Of a stretch of DNA of 64,000 bases, positions 18,737-29,300 are shown in pieces. This DNA comes from Nitrincola lacisaponensis. Its GTDB lineage: Bacteria; Pseudomonadota; Gammaproteobacteria; Pseudomonadales; Balneatricaceae. Numbering within the stretch: position 1 is the first letter of the stretch; each line of letters begins with the position of its first letter. The notes beneath the pieces are model-generated. The model searched no databases. It was not told where the DNA came from and saw only the letters and a list, made by a program, of their open reading frames with translations. The stretch lies in NCBI RefSeq assembly GCF_000691225.1, contig NZ_JMSZ01000016.1, positions 620,001 to 684,000 on the forward strand, read 5' to 3'. The translations under genes and the position numbers were made by a program.

Positions 18737-19798
18737 ATGAAAAAATCACTTCTAGCCGCTGCTGTAACAGTCTCTATGGTAACGTCCACCGCTGTTATGG
18801 CTGACTTTGACCGGGTTCGCTGGCAAGTACCCATGGGCTTCCCCTCTACCCTGACGGCCTTGGGTGACACCATGCCGGAAGTGGCGCGCATGATTGGTGA
18901 GATGAGTGGTGGTCGTGTGACCCTGCAAACTTTCGAGCCAGGTGCATTGATTCCGGCTCTGGGCGCTTTTGAAAACGTCAGTAACGGTAACGTACCTGCA
19001 GCTTACTCCTGGATGGGATATGAGTGGGGACAGTTGCCGGTATCAGCACTCTTCGGTGCAACGCCTTTTGGTCTTGAGTCTCAGGAATTCCTGGCCTGGA
19101 TGTACTTCCATGGTGGTGATGAGTTACTGAAAGAAGCCTTTGCGCCTCATAACGTCTATCCCATTCTCTGTGGCACCATCAGCCCTGAAGCGGCAGGCTG
19201 GTTCCGTGAGGAAATGGACTCGCTGGATAAATTCCAGGGGCTGAAATTCCGTGCGGCCGGTGTTGGTGGTGAAATCATGGCCGAGTTTGGTATGTCGGTC
19301 ACACTCCTGCCAGGTGGTGAACTGTATCAGGCATTGGAAACCGGTGTATTGGATGGTACGGAGTTCTCCCTGCCAACAGTGGATGAGCAGTTGGGCTTCT
19401 ACCAGGTGGCTAAACACTACTACCTGCCAGGCTGGCATCAGCCTTCGACCAACCAGTTCCTCTACGTCAATATGGATGAGTGGAATCGCCTGAATGATCA
19501 GACCAAAGCATTGATTGAGAATGCTTGTATGGCCGGTAATGCATTGGCGCTGGCAAAAGCAGAGGCGCTTCAGGGTGCGGTACTGAAACGCTTTGAAGAG
19601 CGTGGCGTGCAGTTGCATCAGTATCCGGAAGATGTGCTCAAGGCCTTTGAAGAGGCAACAGAGCGTGTCATGGAACGTCGTTCAGCCAACGATCCAATGT
19701 TTGCCAAGGTCTATCAGTCCATGAAAGCTTTCCAGGATGAGCACCGTCCATGGAAACACCTGGGCTATTTGCCACGTGACTGGGGTGTCGAAGACTGA
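18737..19798 (+). CDS. TRAP transporter periplasmic solute-binding protein (DctP family)
   Basis: 353 residues with a signal peptide (MKKSLLAAAVTVSMVTSTAVMA, cleavage after about 22). The mature part has the DctP/TakP-like fold signatures: ARMIGEMSGGRVTL, GLKFRAAGVGGEIMAEFGMS, LPGGELYQALETGVLDGTEF. It binds a carboxylate in the periplasm and hands it to the membrane subunits. The substrate is most likely 3-hydroxybutyrate or acetoacetate, inferred from the operon. Confidence 0.9.
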   Translation: MKKSLLAAAVTVSMVTSTAVMADFDRVRWQVPMGFPSTLTALGDTMPEVARMIGEMSGGRVTLQTFEPGALIPALGAFENVSNGNVPAAYSWMGYEWGQLPVSALFGATPFGLESQEFLAWMYFHGGDELLKEAFAPHNVYPILCGTISPEAAGWFREEMDSLDKFQGLKFRAAGVGGEIMAEFGMSVTLLPGGELYQALETGVLDGTEFSLPTVDEQLGFYQVAKHYYLPGWHQPSTNQFLYVNMDEWNRLNDQTKALIENACMAGNALALAKAEALQGAVLKRFEERGVQLHQYPEDVLKAFEEATERVMERRSANDPMFAKVYQSMKAFQDEHRPWKHLGYLPRDWGVED

Positions 19799-19835
19799 AA
19801 TATTCAATCCTCTGACTTAAAAGGCGATATTCACA

Positions 19836-20453
19836 ATGGCTGAATATGATATAGATCTTGATAAAGTCGAGGAGGCGGTCGCTCATCGAGCGGCCGTCGA
19901 ATATCCTCGCACACTGATAAGCGACATATTAGAGGGTATTGTTGAGTTTTTTGGCAAATACTCTTCACTAATCTGGATTGCGCTGATGTTACTGATCGTG
20001 GGTAATGTCATCATGCGTTATGTGCTTGGAACCAATCTGATTGCACTGGAAGAGTTGCAATGGCATCTGTTTGCTGTGGGATTCATGCTGGCCTTGTCCT
20101 ATTGTGTGCTGCACGATGGTCATGTCCGTGTTGATGTTCTGGCAGAACACTTTCATCCCAAAACACGTGCCGTCATTGAAATTCTCGGTATCCTGATTTT
20201 GTTACTGCCTTTCTGCTATCTGATTTTGAGTTACGCCTATCCCTTTGTGGAAAGGTCTTATCGGATTAATGAGGTATCAGCCGCCCCGGGTGGCTTGCCG
20301 ATGCGCTGGATCATCAAATCCGTCATTCTGATTGCGTTTACACTGATCTTCATGGCAGGGCTGGCCAGAATGATCCGTGCGTTTTCATTTCTGACCGGTT
20401 TTCCTGCCGCCAGAAAGTCACTTTCAGCAGATAAAAATAACACATCCACCTGA
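19836..20453 (+). CDS. TRAP transporter small membrane subunit (DctQ family)
   Basis: 205 residues with four hydrophobic helices. The helix pair around YSSLIWIALMLLIVGNVIMR and LIALEELQWHLFAVGFMLAL carries the EELQ/W motif typical of DctQ subunits. The N-terminus has a charged cytoplasmic extension. Located between the binding protein and the large permease, the canonical P-Q-M order. Confidence 0.9.
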   Translation: MAEYDIDLDKVEEAVAHRAAVEYPRTLISDILEGIVEFFGKYSSLIWIALMLLIVGNVIMRYVLGTNLIALEELQWHLFAVGFMLALSYCVLHDGHVRVDVLAEHFHPKTRAVIEILGILILLLPFCYLILSYAYPFVERSYRINEVSAAPGGLPMRWIIKSVILIAFTLIFMAGLARMIRAFSFLTGFPAARKSLSADKNNTST

Positions 20454-20495
20454 CTGAGCAGCTCAGGCGGATAGGCTGTATAAGAGGATGACTCT

Positions 20496-21857
20496 GTGTT
20501 CGAAACCAATGAATTGATCGTAATGGCAATGCTCGGCAGTTTTATACTGCTGATCTTCTCCGGCTATCCGGTTGCCTGGATTCTGGCGGGTATTTCGGTA
20601 CTCTTCAGCGTAGGCTCCATACTGGCATACCAGTATCTGGACGTAGACACCTATTTTCTCACCGACTGGCGCATTTTCGGGGTCATGGTGCAGCGTATCT
20701 ATGCGCAAATGACCAACTGGGTGCTGGTGGCCTTGCCCATGTTTATCTTTATGGGGTTGATGCTGGAGCGTTCGGGTGTCGCTGAAAAGCTGATGAAGAA
20801 CTTCGTCGATCTGTTTGGCCGGTTCCGCGGTGGTCTGGGTGTAGCCGTCATCACCATCGGTATCCTTCTTGCAGCGTCAACCGGCATTGTAGGTGCATCT
20901 GTTGTCTTGTTGGCAATGCTCTCCATTCCGACCATGCTGGAACAGAAGTATTCGCCCGCCTTTGCCAGTGGTATTGTCGCTTCGGCAGGAACCCTGGGTA
21001 TTCTGATTCCGCCCAGCATTATGCTGATTATTATGGCGGATCAGCTGTCCCTGGCTGTGGGTGATCTGTTCATGGGAGCATTGATTCCTGGCGTGATGCT
21101 GGGCCTTTTGTATATTGCCTATGTGGTGATTGCGTCGCTGTTTGTACCTTCCTTATCCAAGCCACGTACTGATCTGCCGCCGATCACGCTGAAAATGATT
21201 CTTTCCACGCTTTGGGCTGTGGTACCGTCATTGGGTTTGATTCTGGCTGTGTTGGGGTCGATTTTTCTGGGTATCGCAACGCCTACCGAAGCGGCGGGTG
21301 TGGGGGCTCTGGGTGCGACAATCCTGGCAGCTATGAATGGTCGTTTGAACATGGCTGTACTGAAAGATGTCAGTATCAAGACCAGTCTGACAACTGCGTT
21401 TGTATTCGGGATCTTTCTGGGGGCAACCGCCTTCGCGGTCGTCATGCGCTCACTGGGTGGTGATGAATTTATTGGTGGTTTGCTGAAAGCCATCCCGCTG
21501 TCACCCGAAGGGATCGTCATCGTGATTCTGCTGATTACCTTTGTCGCAGGTTTCTTCCTGGACTGGCTGGAAATCAGTCTGATCCTGTTGCCGTTGGTGG
21601 GACCCGTGGTAGCGGCTTTGGGCTTCGATCTGACCTGGTTTGTCGTGTTGTTTGCACTGGCATTGCAAACCTCTTTCCTGACACCACCGGTCGGTTTCTC
21701 GTTGTTTTATTTGAAAGGGGTTGTCCCTCCGACAATCAAAACGACTGATATTTATAAGGGTGTGATTCCCTTCATCATGATTCAGTTGCTGGCTGTGGCC
21801 ATGGTGTTCTACTGGAAAGATCTGGTGCTTTGGTTACCCGGTGTGCGTTACGGTTAA
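20496..21857 (+). CDS. TRAP transporter large permease (DctM family)
   Basis: 453 residues with about twelve hydrophobic segments. Family motifs include ALPMFIFMGLMLERSG, the repeat-1 loop ASTGIVGASVVLLAML, GTLGILIPPSIMLI and GIATPTEAAGVGALGA. It couples Na+ influx to solute uptake. A GTG start with AGAGGA upstream. Last gene of the operon, followed by a GC-rich hairpin. Confidence 0.93.
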   Translation: MFETNELIVMAMLGSFILLIFSGYPVAWILAGISVLFSVGSILAYQYLDVDTYFLTDWRIFGVMVQRIYAQMTNWVLVALPMFIFMGLMLERSGVAEKLMKNFVDLFGRFRGGLGVAVITIGILLAASTGIVGASVVLLAMLSIPTMLEQKYSPAFASGIVASAGTLGILIPPSIMLIIMADQLSLAVGDLFMGALIPGVMLGLLYIAYVVIASLFVPSLSKPRTDLPPITLKMILSTLWAVVPSLGLILAVLGSIFLGIATPTEAAGVGALGATILAAMNGRLNMAVLKDVSIKTSLTTAFVFGIFLGATAFAVVMRSLGGDEFIGGLLKAIPLSPEGIVIVILLITFVAGFFLDWLEISLILLPLVGPVVAALGFDLTWFVVLFALALQTSFLTPPVGFSLFYLKGVVPPTIKTTDIYKGVIPFIMIQLLAVAMVFYWKDLVLWLPGVRYG

Positions 21858-21867
21858 CACATCACTT

Positions 21868-21897
21868 CCCTCCGGCAGTGTGCCAGCTGCTGGAGGG
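21868..21897 (+). terminator. Hairpin after the TRAP operon
   Basis: CCCTCCGGCAG (21868-21878) pairs with CTGCTGGAGGG (21887-21897), 11 bp with one G-T, with an 8-base loop. The tail GCATTTATCC is short of T, so termination may be weak. Confidence 0.5.
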
Positions 21898-21999
21898 GCA
21901 TTTATCCCCGCAAACGCCTCTCCATAACTGTTAATCTGTTTTAAAAAGATTATAATCGGCTAATAAATAACTTGAGAAAGTTCAACCGCCGGTGCCCTT

Positions 22000-23658
22000 A
22001 TGTTCCTGAATTTAAACTCCGTTAAAAACCAGATGCGATTTCTGGTGATGTTGTTTTTACTTGCTGTGATCAGTTTAATAGCCTTCGCTTTGTATGGTTT
22101 TAATTACAAGGCTTTTCAGTTTGAAGACAATTATGACCGGCGTATGGTGCCGCTGTATGAAGTCGAGCGCATTGGCGGTTTGATGGAGCAGATACGTACA
22201 GAGTTGTTATTGTCTATTCAGCACAATCCATCCGGTCAGTTTTCAACCATGCATGATCATCCGACTACGCTGCATCTGGACCGAATTCAGCGTAATGCTG
22301 ATGAAATTGAAAGCTTATGGAAGCATTTCATGTCAGTGTACCATGGTGGCGAAGCAACGCGTCTGGCACAGCAGTTTGAAACCGCGTATCAGCGTTATCT
22401 GAACGAGGCCGTAAAACCGACCGTAGCTTACCTGACACGGGGTGAGTATGTGCAGGCCAACCTGCACATACTGCGTTCTGTTAATCCGCTTTATGCTCAG
22501 GCCGATACGGCCCGTGAGGCGTTGAGTGATCGTAAACTGCGTGGTGCACAGGAAGCCAAAGCCAATATGGACCAGCTCTCCACGCGGTTGACCTGGCAAT
22601 TGATAGGTCTGAGTCTGCTGTTGGCATTGCTGGTGGTGGTAATCGCCTGGCGGGTGATTAATCGTCTCAAGGGTGGCACCGCAGGTTTGGGTAGTATCGC
22701 TGAGCAGCTGGCGGCGGGTGATTTCAGAGAAACAGCGGTTGGGCATCAGAATGCATCGGATGAGTTTGGTGATATTATCCGACAGTTTGTGGCGACGCGT
22801 GCTCAATTGAATCAGATGAGCCGACAAATTGGCGAGTCAGGCAATGCATTGGCTGAACTGGCAGAGCAGGGTTCTGTCGTGGCTGAGCAGGCCAGTCGCG
22901 GTATACAGAAGCAGCGGGCCGAAACCGATATGGTTGCCACTGCCATGTATGAAATGAATGCGACAGTACATGAGGTTGCAAAGAATACTGCCAGTGCAGC
23001 CAGTAGCGCCAGTCAGGCCGATCAGAAAGCGCATGAAGGACAGGTGGTGGTGCAGAGCAGTGCTCAGGGAATGGAGCAGTTAGCTCAGGAGGTAGAATCG
23101 GCTGCTCAAGTCATTAATGAGTTGGCTGAAGATGCACGTAAAATCGGCTCTGTCGTTGATGTGATTCGTGAAATTGCGGAACAAACCAATCTGCTGGCTC
23201 TAAATGCAGCGATTGAAGCAGCACGTGCGGGCGAGCAGGGCCGTGGCTTTGCTGTGGTGGCCGATGAGGTCCGTTCACTGGCCAGTCGAACACAGGCTTC
23301 AACCAGTGAAATTCAGGCGATGGTAACGCATTTGCAAGAGTCCGCTGTTAATGCCACGGATGTGATGAACAAAGGGCAAGTGCGCGCACGTGAAGGTGTT
23401 GAACATTCGGTCAAGGCCAGCCAGGCTCTGGAAGATATTATGGCAGCCATCATGGCAATCAACGATATGAATACTCAGATTGCCAGTGCTGCCGAAGAAC
23501 AGAGTTCTGTGGCGGATGAAATGAATGAAAACCTCAACCGGATCAATATGGCTGCCGATGAAACGTCTCAGGCATCTGAATTGACTGCCCAGTCCAGTCG
23601 CCGTATTGCCGAGCATGCTGATCAGTTAAAAGCGATTGTCGGGCAGTTGAAGTTCTGA
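22000..23658 (+). CDS. Methyl-accepting chemotaxis protein
   Basis: A 552-residue chemoreceptor. TM1 lies at about 12-33 and TM2 at about 200-222, enclosing a periplasmic helical-bundle-type sensor of about 165 residues. A HAMP region follows. The signalling domain has the highly conserved tip [20 protein letters not shown] followed by [14 protein letters not shown], and Gln/Glu/Ala-rich methylation helices. The ligand is unknown. It follows the ketone-body operon in the same direction but with its own 142-bp upstream region; no sigma28 promoter was recognised there. A strong terminator follows. Confidence 0.93.
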   Translation: MFLNLNSVKNQMRFLVMLFLLAVISLIAFALYGFNYKAFQFEDNYDRRMVPLYEVERIGGLMEQIRTELLLSIQHNPSGQFSTMHDHPTTLHLDRIQRNADEIESLWKHFMSVYHGGEATRLAQQFETAYQRYLNEAVKPTVAYLTRGEYVQANLHILRSVNPLYAQADTAREALSDRKLRGAQEAKANMDQLSTRLTWQLIGLSLLLALLVVVIAWRVINRLKGGTAGLGSIAEQLAAGDFRETAVGHQNASDEFGDIIRQFVATRAQLNQMSRQIGESGNALAELAEQGSVVAEQASRGIQKQRAETDMVATAMYEMNATVHEVAKNTASAASSASQADQKAHEGQVVVQSSAQGMEQLAQEVESAAQVINELAEDARKIGSVVDVIREIAEQTNLLALNAAIEAARAGEQGRGFAVVADEVRSLASRTQASTSEIQAMVTHLQESAVNATDVMNKGQVRAREGVEHSVKASQALEDIMAAIMAINDMNTQIASAAEEQSSVADEMNENLNRINMAADETSQASELTAQSSRRIAEHADQLKAIVGQLKF

Positions 23659-23680
23659 TTGTAAAGCGCTTCAATGCGTC

Positions 23681-23720
23681 AGGTGAATGACGGAAAACCC
23701 CGTCATTCACCTTTGTTTTC
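23681..23720 (+). terminator. Rho-independent terminator after the chemoreceptor
   Basis: AGGTGAATGACGG (23681-23693) and its exact inverse (23700-23712) form a 13-bp stem with a 6-base loop, followed by TTGTTTTC. The right arm covers the last codons and stop of the convergent ion-channel gene. Confidence 0.85.
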
Positions 23721-24560
23721 TTTGGGGGTCTGGCTGGCAACTTGCCCCAGTTGCTGCTCCATACGATTGAGCTGTTCTGCCATCATGACCATCTGTTCAC
23801 GCATCCAGTGAATTTCAGCCACTTCGCCCTCTCCGGACTCCAACTGCTCGGCAGCACTTTCTTTCTGCATCACATCGAGCACAATGCCAATCATCATGTT
23901 CAGAAAAATGAAGGCATTTAGGAAGATAAAGGTGAGGAAGAAAATCCAGCTGTAGGGGTAGTGCTCCATGGTGGGATAGAGTACTGCGGTGGCCCAGCTT
24001 TCAAAGGTAGCTACTTGAAACAGGGTCAGCATCGCCAGCGAGATATTTCCCCATAGCTTTTCATCCACGCTTTCGAACAGGAAGCTGCCAATGGCGGCAT
24101 AGATGTAGAAGATAATAAACATCAGCAGGGCCACATAGCCCATACGGGGAATGGATTTAACCAGCGCTACCAGCAGCATGCGCAGTTCAGGGATCATGGA
24201 TACCAGTCGCAAGACGCGGAAAATCCTCAGCAGACGTGCAATCAGCACCATTTCAGAATCGTCAATCGGTATCAGGCTGGCGGTGACAATCAGAAAATCA
24301 AAAATATTCCAGCCTTTCTTGAAGAAATCCAGAGTGCGTTTTTCTGCAGCCAGGCGAATACAAATCTCGAACAGGAAGAACAGGGTAATGCCCAGATCCA
24401 GCCAGCGCATAATGATGTCAAAGCGGGATGTCTCTTCATAGGTTTTGGCGCCGATCAGCAGGGCCGAGGCGATGATCACGAAGATGACGAAGGTTTCGAA
24501 CAGCTTGTTGGCTCGTAATCGTTCCAGGCGATCCTGGAGGCGATTCCAATAAATTCTCAT
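23703..24560 (-). CDS. Bacterial voltage-gated sodium channel (NaChBac/NavAb type)
   Basis: A 285-residue single-domain six-helix channel. S4 carries regularly spaced arginines (R109, R112, R115, R118 in ARLLRIFRVLRL). The pore has LTLFQVATFESWAT with the filter T185-F-E187-S-W-A; NaChBac and NavAb have TLESWA/S, so only Leu to Phe differs. The filter Glu is kept, as expected for Na+ selectivity. The C-terminus (about 233-275) is a predicted coiled coil for tetramer assembly. The ATG at 24560 is preferred to a GTG at 24572, since GGAG lies 11 bases before it. Likely supports Na+ excitability in a marine, motile cell. Confidence 0.93.
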   Translation of the reverse strand: MRIYWNRLQDRLERLRANKLFETFVIFVIIASALLIGAKTYEETSRFDIIMRWLDLGITLFFLFEICIRLAAEKRTLDFFKKGWNIFDFLIVTASLIPIDDSEMVLIARLLRIFRVLRLVSMIPELRMLLVALVKSIPRMGYVALLMFIIFYIYAAIGSFLFESVDEKLWGNISLAMLTLFQVATFESWATAVLYPTMEHYPYSWIFFLTFIFLNAFIFLNMMIGIVLDVMQKESAAEQLESGEGEVAEIHWMREQMVMMAEQLNRMEQQLGQVASQTPKENKGE

Positions 24561-24653
24561 GGTAAATATCACTCCGCATTTACATCATCAACGGGCATCG
24601 GGGCGCTATTATCCCTGATTCAGTTGTCAGGCAAAAGCGGAGTGTGAAGGGTT

Positions 24654-25091
24654 TTAGCTCAAGCTGTGTATGACTTCGGTTTCCAGCCGGGTGTTGTCAT
24701 GCAGCGGGCAGCGATCACAGACTTCATCCAGAAACGCCTGCTTTTCAGCATCGCTCAGATCCGCATCGATCTCTGCCGTAATCCGTATCTGCTGAAATCC
24801 TGTACGGTCATCACTGGGCTTGCCGAGTAGCCCTGCCGGATTGTAGTCACCTTCAACTGCGATTTTCATACCGCGCAGTTCAAGTTTGCGCTGCATCGCG
24901 GCAATGCGGGCAATCGTACCAATACAGCCAGCGAGGGCAAACAGAAAATACTCCAGTGGTGTGGGTCCAAGGCCCGTGCCCCGTGCAGCGACAGGTTGGT
25001 CGATGATGACCGTATGTTCACCGAGCTGCGCTTTGACAGCAAAACCATCGGTCATCTCAGCCTGTACGCTGATGCATTTATGTTGACTCAT
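24654..25091 (-). CDS. OsmC-family protein
   Basis: A 145-residue OsmC/Ohr-superfamily protein. Two conserved cysteines are visible, one in LAGCIGTIARIAA and one in CDRCPLHDNTRLE, as in peroxiredoxin-like OsmC proteins. GPTPLEYFLFALAGC is the family signature. It may reduce organic hydroperoxides, but the subgroup (YhfA-like versus OsmC) is uncertain. It diverges from the RND adaptor gene. Confidence 0.85.
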   Translation of the reverse strand: MSQHKCISVQAEMTDGFAVKAQLGEHTVIIDQPVAARGTGLGPTPLEYFLFALAGCIGTIARIAAMQRKLELRGMKIAVEGDYNPAGLLGKPSDDRTGFQQIRITAEIDADLSDAEKQAFLDEVCDRCPLHDNTRLETEVIHSLS

Positions 25092-25220
25092 GATCTCTCC
25101 ACGCTCATGTCTATTTTATCCCGGCGAAGCAAAAATTGACGCTAAATGCTATTGCAGCACGTCAGAATCACTTCATACTTACGGGAATCTACTTATACAC
25201 GGATAAAACAGGTTTTTCTA

Positions 25221-26327
25221 ATGAAACTTTTGCAGATTAGCTGGATTTCACGTGTTCGTTCGGGCAGTCGGCGTTTACCCCTTTCACTCTTGCTGTGCCT
25301 TGCTGTGACAGGGCTGCTGGGGTGTCAGCCTGCAACGGAAACGCAGACCGCAACATTGCCTTTGGTGCGCCTGATGCAACTGGATCCACAGGGTGTTATC
25401 TCCGAGCGCTATTTCCCGGCCCGTCTGGAAGCGGCTCAGGCGACAAACCTGTCGTTCCAGGTCGCGGGTAAACTGGTTCATCTGCCGGTGATCAAGGGTG
25501 ACACGATTCGTGAAGGTGAGTTGATTGCCCGTCTTGATCAGACCGATTACGAACTGCTGCTGGCCTCAACACGGGTGGCGTATGAACAGGCAGAACGGGA
25601 TCTGCGTCGGGTACAGCAACTGCGCAGCCAGAATCATGTTTCTCAGGCACAGCTGGATGAGGCTCGTACTGCGTATGATCGCGCGACCGTTGAACTGAAT
25701 CGGGCGCGTCAGAACCTGATTTATACAGAGATTTTTGCACCTTACGATGCGGTGATCGCGGATCGTATGGCAGAAAACTTTACTCAACTGGCAGCGGGCA
25801 CACCTGTGGTACGTTTGCAGGATCTGAGCCGCATTGAGGTTGAGATTGCCGTGCCGGAAATCCTCTTGCCTCAGGTACAGGATCCGGGTGTTTTCCATGT
25901 AACCGCGACACTGCCATCTGTACCTGATCGCGAGTTTGTACTGAACTTCAAAGAGTATGCGACGGAGCCTGATCCCCGGTCACGCACTTACCGGGTCACA
26001 TTTGATATGGAGAATCCGGCGGATTTGCGGTTATTGCCGGGCATGAGTGCCACTGTGCGGGTGGCCTTGATGGCTGATGCATCGCATCTGCCGGTGCTGC
26101 CATTACAGGCCTTGGTAGGTGAGGGCAGTGATACACGGGTTTTTGTCTATGATCCGCAGACAGAGCAGGTAATGAGCCATCCGGTCACCACCGGACGCCT
26201 GACCGCAGAGGGTGTTGAAATTTTGGAAGGGCTGTCTGCCGGTGATCAGGTTGTTGCGGCTGGAGCCGGTTTTCTCAGTGACGGAATGCAGGTGCGTGCC
26301 GATCCGGAACGTCGGGAGCGTCGCTGA
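25221..26327 (+). CDS. RND efflux periplasmic adaptor lipoprotein (pump 1)
   Basis: A 368-residue membrane-fusion protein. The N-terminal signal ends in a lipobox (TGLLGC), so it should be anchored by lipid after Cys. The adaptor motifs are present: a split lipoyl domain (QVAGKLVHLPVIKGDTIREGE and APYDAVIADR), a coiled-coil hairpin between, and a beta-barrel domain (LLPGMSATVRVAL). The ATG at 25221 starts just before the signal. It overlaps the RND permease start (TGATG). No outer-membrane channel gene is nearby. Confidence 0.92.
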   Translation: MKLLQISWISRVRSGSRRLPLSLLLCLAVTGLLGCQPATETQTATLPLVRLMQLDPQGVISERYFPARLEAAQATNLSFQVAGKLVHLPVIKGDTIREGELIARLDQTDYELLLASTRVAYEQAERDLRRVQQLRSQNHVSQAQLDEARTAYDRATVELNRARQNLIYTEIFAPYDAVIADRMAENFTQLAAGTPVVRLQDLSRIEVEIAVPEILLPQVQDPGVFHVTATLPSVPDREFVLNFKEYATEPDPRSRTYRVTFDMENPADLRLLPGMSATVRVALMADASHLPVLPLQALVGEGSDTRVFVYDPQTEQVMSHPVTTGRLTAEGVEILEGLSAGDQVVAAGAGFLSDGMQVRADPERRERR

Positions 26328-29300
26328 TGGATATTGCACGTGCCTCCATTGATAAGCCGGTCAACACCTGGTTATTCATTCTGGTATGTTTATTGGGGGG
26401 GATCTGGGCTGTTCTGACCTTGCCGCAATTGGAAGACCCGGAGTTTACCATCAAGGAAGCGATTATTCTGACGCCTTATCCAGGGGCTTCTGCCATGGAG
26501 GTCGAGCAGGAAGTGACCGACCAGCTGGAAATTGCGTTGCAGGAGATGCCGCAGTTGAAGCGTCTGGTGTCCCGATCCATGCCAGGGCTGTCTGAAATTA
26601 CGGTAGAGATTAAAGATGCCTATCGTTCCGCGGATCTGCCCCAGGTATGGGATGAGCTGCGCCGAAAAGTGCAGGATACCCAGCCGAATTTGCCTCCTGG
26701 TGTCGGGCCTTCACGTGTCAATGACAGCTTTGGCGATGTGTTTGGTCTGCTGTTTGCGGTAACAGCACCAGGATTTGAAACGGCTGAACTGCGTGATTTT
26801 TCCCGGGAGCTGCGCCGTGTTGCTTTACGGGTGCCGGGTGTTGCCAAGGTGTCTATTCAGGGGGAGCGGGATGAGCGCATTCTGATAGAGATCCCCCAGG
26901 CTGTATTGATTCATCTGGGCCTGAGCCCTGAACAGCTGGCGGGGCGACTGCAACTGCAAAATGCGGTGATTGATGCCGGTCGTAAAACGCTGGGTGATCT
27001 GGCCATTCGTGTGATACCGACGGGGGACTTTGATAGTCTGGAGCAGATCCGTAATCTCTACCTGACCACGCCTTCCGGAGACACCCTGAGGCTGGGAGAT
27101 GTTGCGGTGATCTCTCGTGATTACCATGAGCAGCCGCGGCAGCTGATTCGCTTTGCCGGACAGGATGCTGTAACGCTGGGGATCGCAGCGACGGGTGACA
27201 GTAATATTGTCGAGGTCGGGCATGCCGTAGAAGCGGCACTGAAAGCACATATGGCTGAGCTGCCGTTAGGGGTTGAGCTGCAGCCGATCTACCAGCAGCA
27301 CCATATCGTGGAGCGGGCGTTGAATGCCTTCCTGCTCAATCTGGTGATGTCGGTTTCTATAGTGATTCTGGTGCTTTGCCTGTTCATGGGCTGGCGTGCA
27401 GGTGTGGTGGTTGGCAGTGCCTTGTTGCTGACTGTCACCGGTTCGCTGTTCTTGATGAAAATTACCGGGCTGCAGATGCAGCGTGTTTCTCTGGGTGCCC
27501 TGATCATTGCGATGGGTATGCTGGTTGATAATGCCATTGTGATTGCTGAAGGCATGCTGGTACGCATGCAACAGGGCCGTAATGCGCGCGAGGCTGCGAC
27601 CGGAATAGCCGGACAAACACAGGTTCCTTTGCTGGCCGCTACGGTGATCGGCATCCTGGCTTTTTCCGGTATCGGGCTGTCGCAGGATGTGACCGGTGAA
27701 TACACCTTTTCACTGTTTCTGGTCATCGGCCTGTCGTTGTTATTGAGCTGGATATTGGCGATCACGGTGGTGCCGTTGCTGGCCAGTCTGCTGTTTGTCA
27801 CGGCATCAGCCTCTGCCGGTGATACATCCGAGACAACTTCGGCAGGTGCAGGCGGATATCGTGGCCTGTTGCAGCGGGTTTTACGGCATCGGCGCGTTAC
27901 TCTGCTGGGGCTGTTGGCCTTTACCGGGATCAGTTTCGTGGCTTTTGCCCAGGTGCCGCAGATGTTTTTCCCCAATGCCCAGACGGAGGTGTTCTACGTC
28001 AACTACTGGCGTGAACAGGGAACAGATATTCGTGCAACCGATCGTGATCTGGAAGCCCTGAGTCGTTTTGTCGGTCAACTGGACGGTGTTGAGCAGGTGA
28101 CCAGTGTTGCAGGCATGGGGGCGACACGCATGATGCTGGTGTATCAGCCTGAACGGACCAACCCTGCCTATGGCCAGCTGGTGATTACAGCAACATCAGC
28201 AGAGCAGATAGATATACTGGCTGATCAGATTGATGCTGAATTGCAGCAGTATCCACAGGCTCAGGCCTGGGTAGAACGTGTGCGTCTGGGGCCGGGCAAG
28301 GGAGCTCCGATTCAGGCCCGTTTTCAGGGTGAGGACCCCCAGGTACTACGACAGCTGGCAGAAGATGCCAAGCAGGTATTCCGTCAGACAGGTCAGCTAA
28401 CGCATTTGCGCAGCGACTGGCGTCAGCCTGAGCGGGTGATAGTGCCGCACCTGGCTGATGATCGAGCCAGTGTATTGGGCGTCAGTCGTCAGGATTTGGC
28501 TGAGTCCCTGTCAATGGTTACGACCGGGCAGATGATTGGCCTGTACCGGGAAGAGGACCGCTTGATCCCATTACTGCTGCGAGCTCCAGCCAATGAGCGT
28601 GGCCGGGCAACACAGTTGAAAGACCGGATGATCTGGAGCCGTGCGACCGGTCAGTTTGTGCCTGCCAGTGAGGTTGTGGATGAGTTTGAGACGCGTCAGG
28701 AGGAGGCTCTGATCCTGCGGCGTAATATGCAGCGCACCCTGACAGTCAGTGCAGACCCGTTGCCGGGCGTCAATGTCGCCGCCGCCTTTGCTGACCTGCG
28801 CGGTCAGATCGAAGCCCTTCCGCTGCCGCCAGGCTATCGACTGGAGTGGGGCGGTGAATACGAAAGTTCCGGTGATGCGCAGCGTGCGCTGGCGCGGCAG
28901 CTACCCCTGAGCCTGTTGGCCATGATGATCATTTCAGTGCTGCTGTTTGCCCGCATCAAGCAGCCACTGATCATCTGGTTGTGTGTGCCCATGGCAATTT
29001 GCGGGGTGACCTGGGGCTTGCTGCTCACGGGCATGTCATTTGGTTTTATGGCATTGCTGGGGATGCTGAGTCTGTCGGGCATGCTGATCAAGAATGCCAT
29101 TGTGCTGGTGGATGAGATTGATCAGCGTATTGCGCAGGGCGAAACGCCGGAGCATGCACTGGTGGAAGGCAGCGTGTCGCGTCTGCGACCGGTTGTACTG
29201 GCTGCGGTGACCACGATTCTGGGGATGCTGCCTTTGGCCTTTGATGTATTTTTTGCCGATATGGCGATTACCATCATGAGTGGTCTGGCGTTTGCCACCT

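Noticed and set aside
21900-21999. Sigma28 promoter for the chemoreceptor
   Set aside because: Partial matches to TAAA and GCCG are present but no pair has the 11-base spacing.
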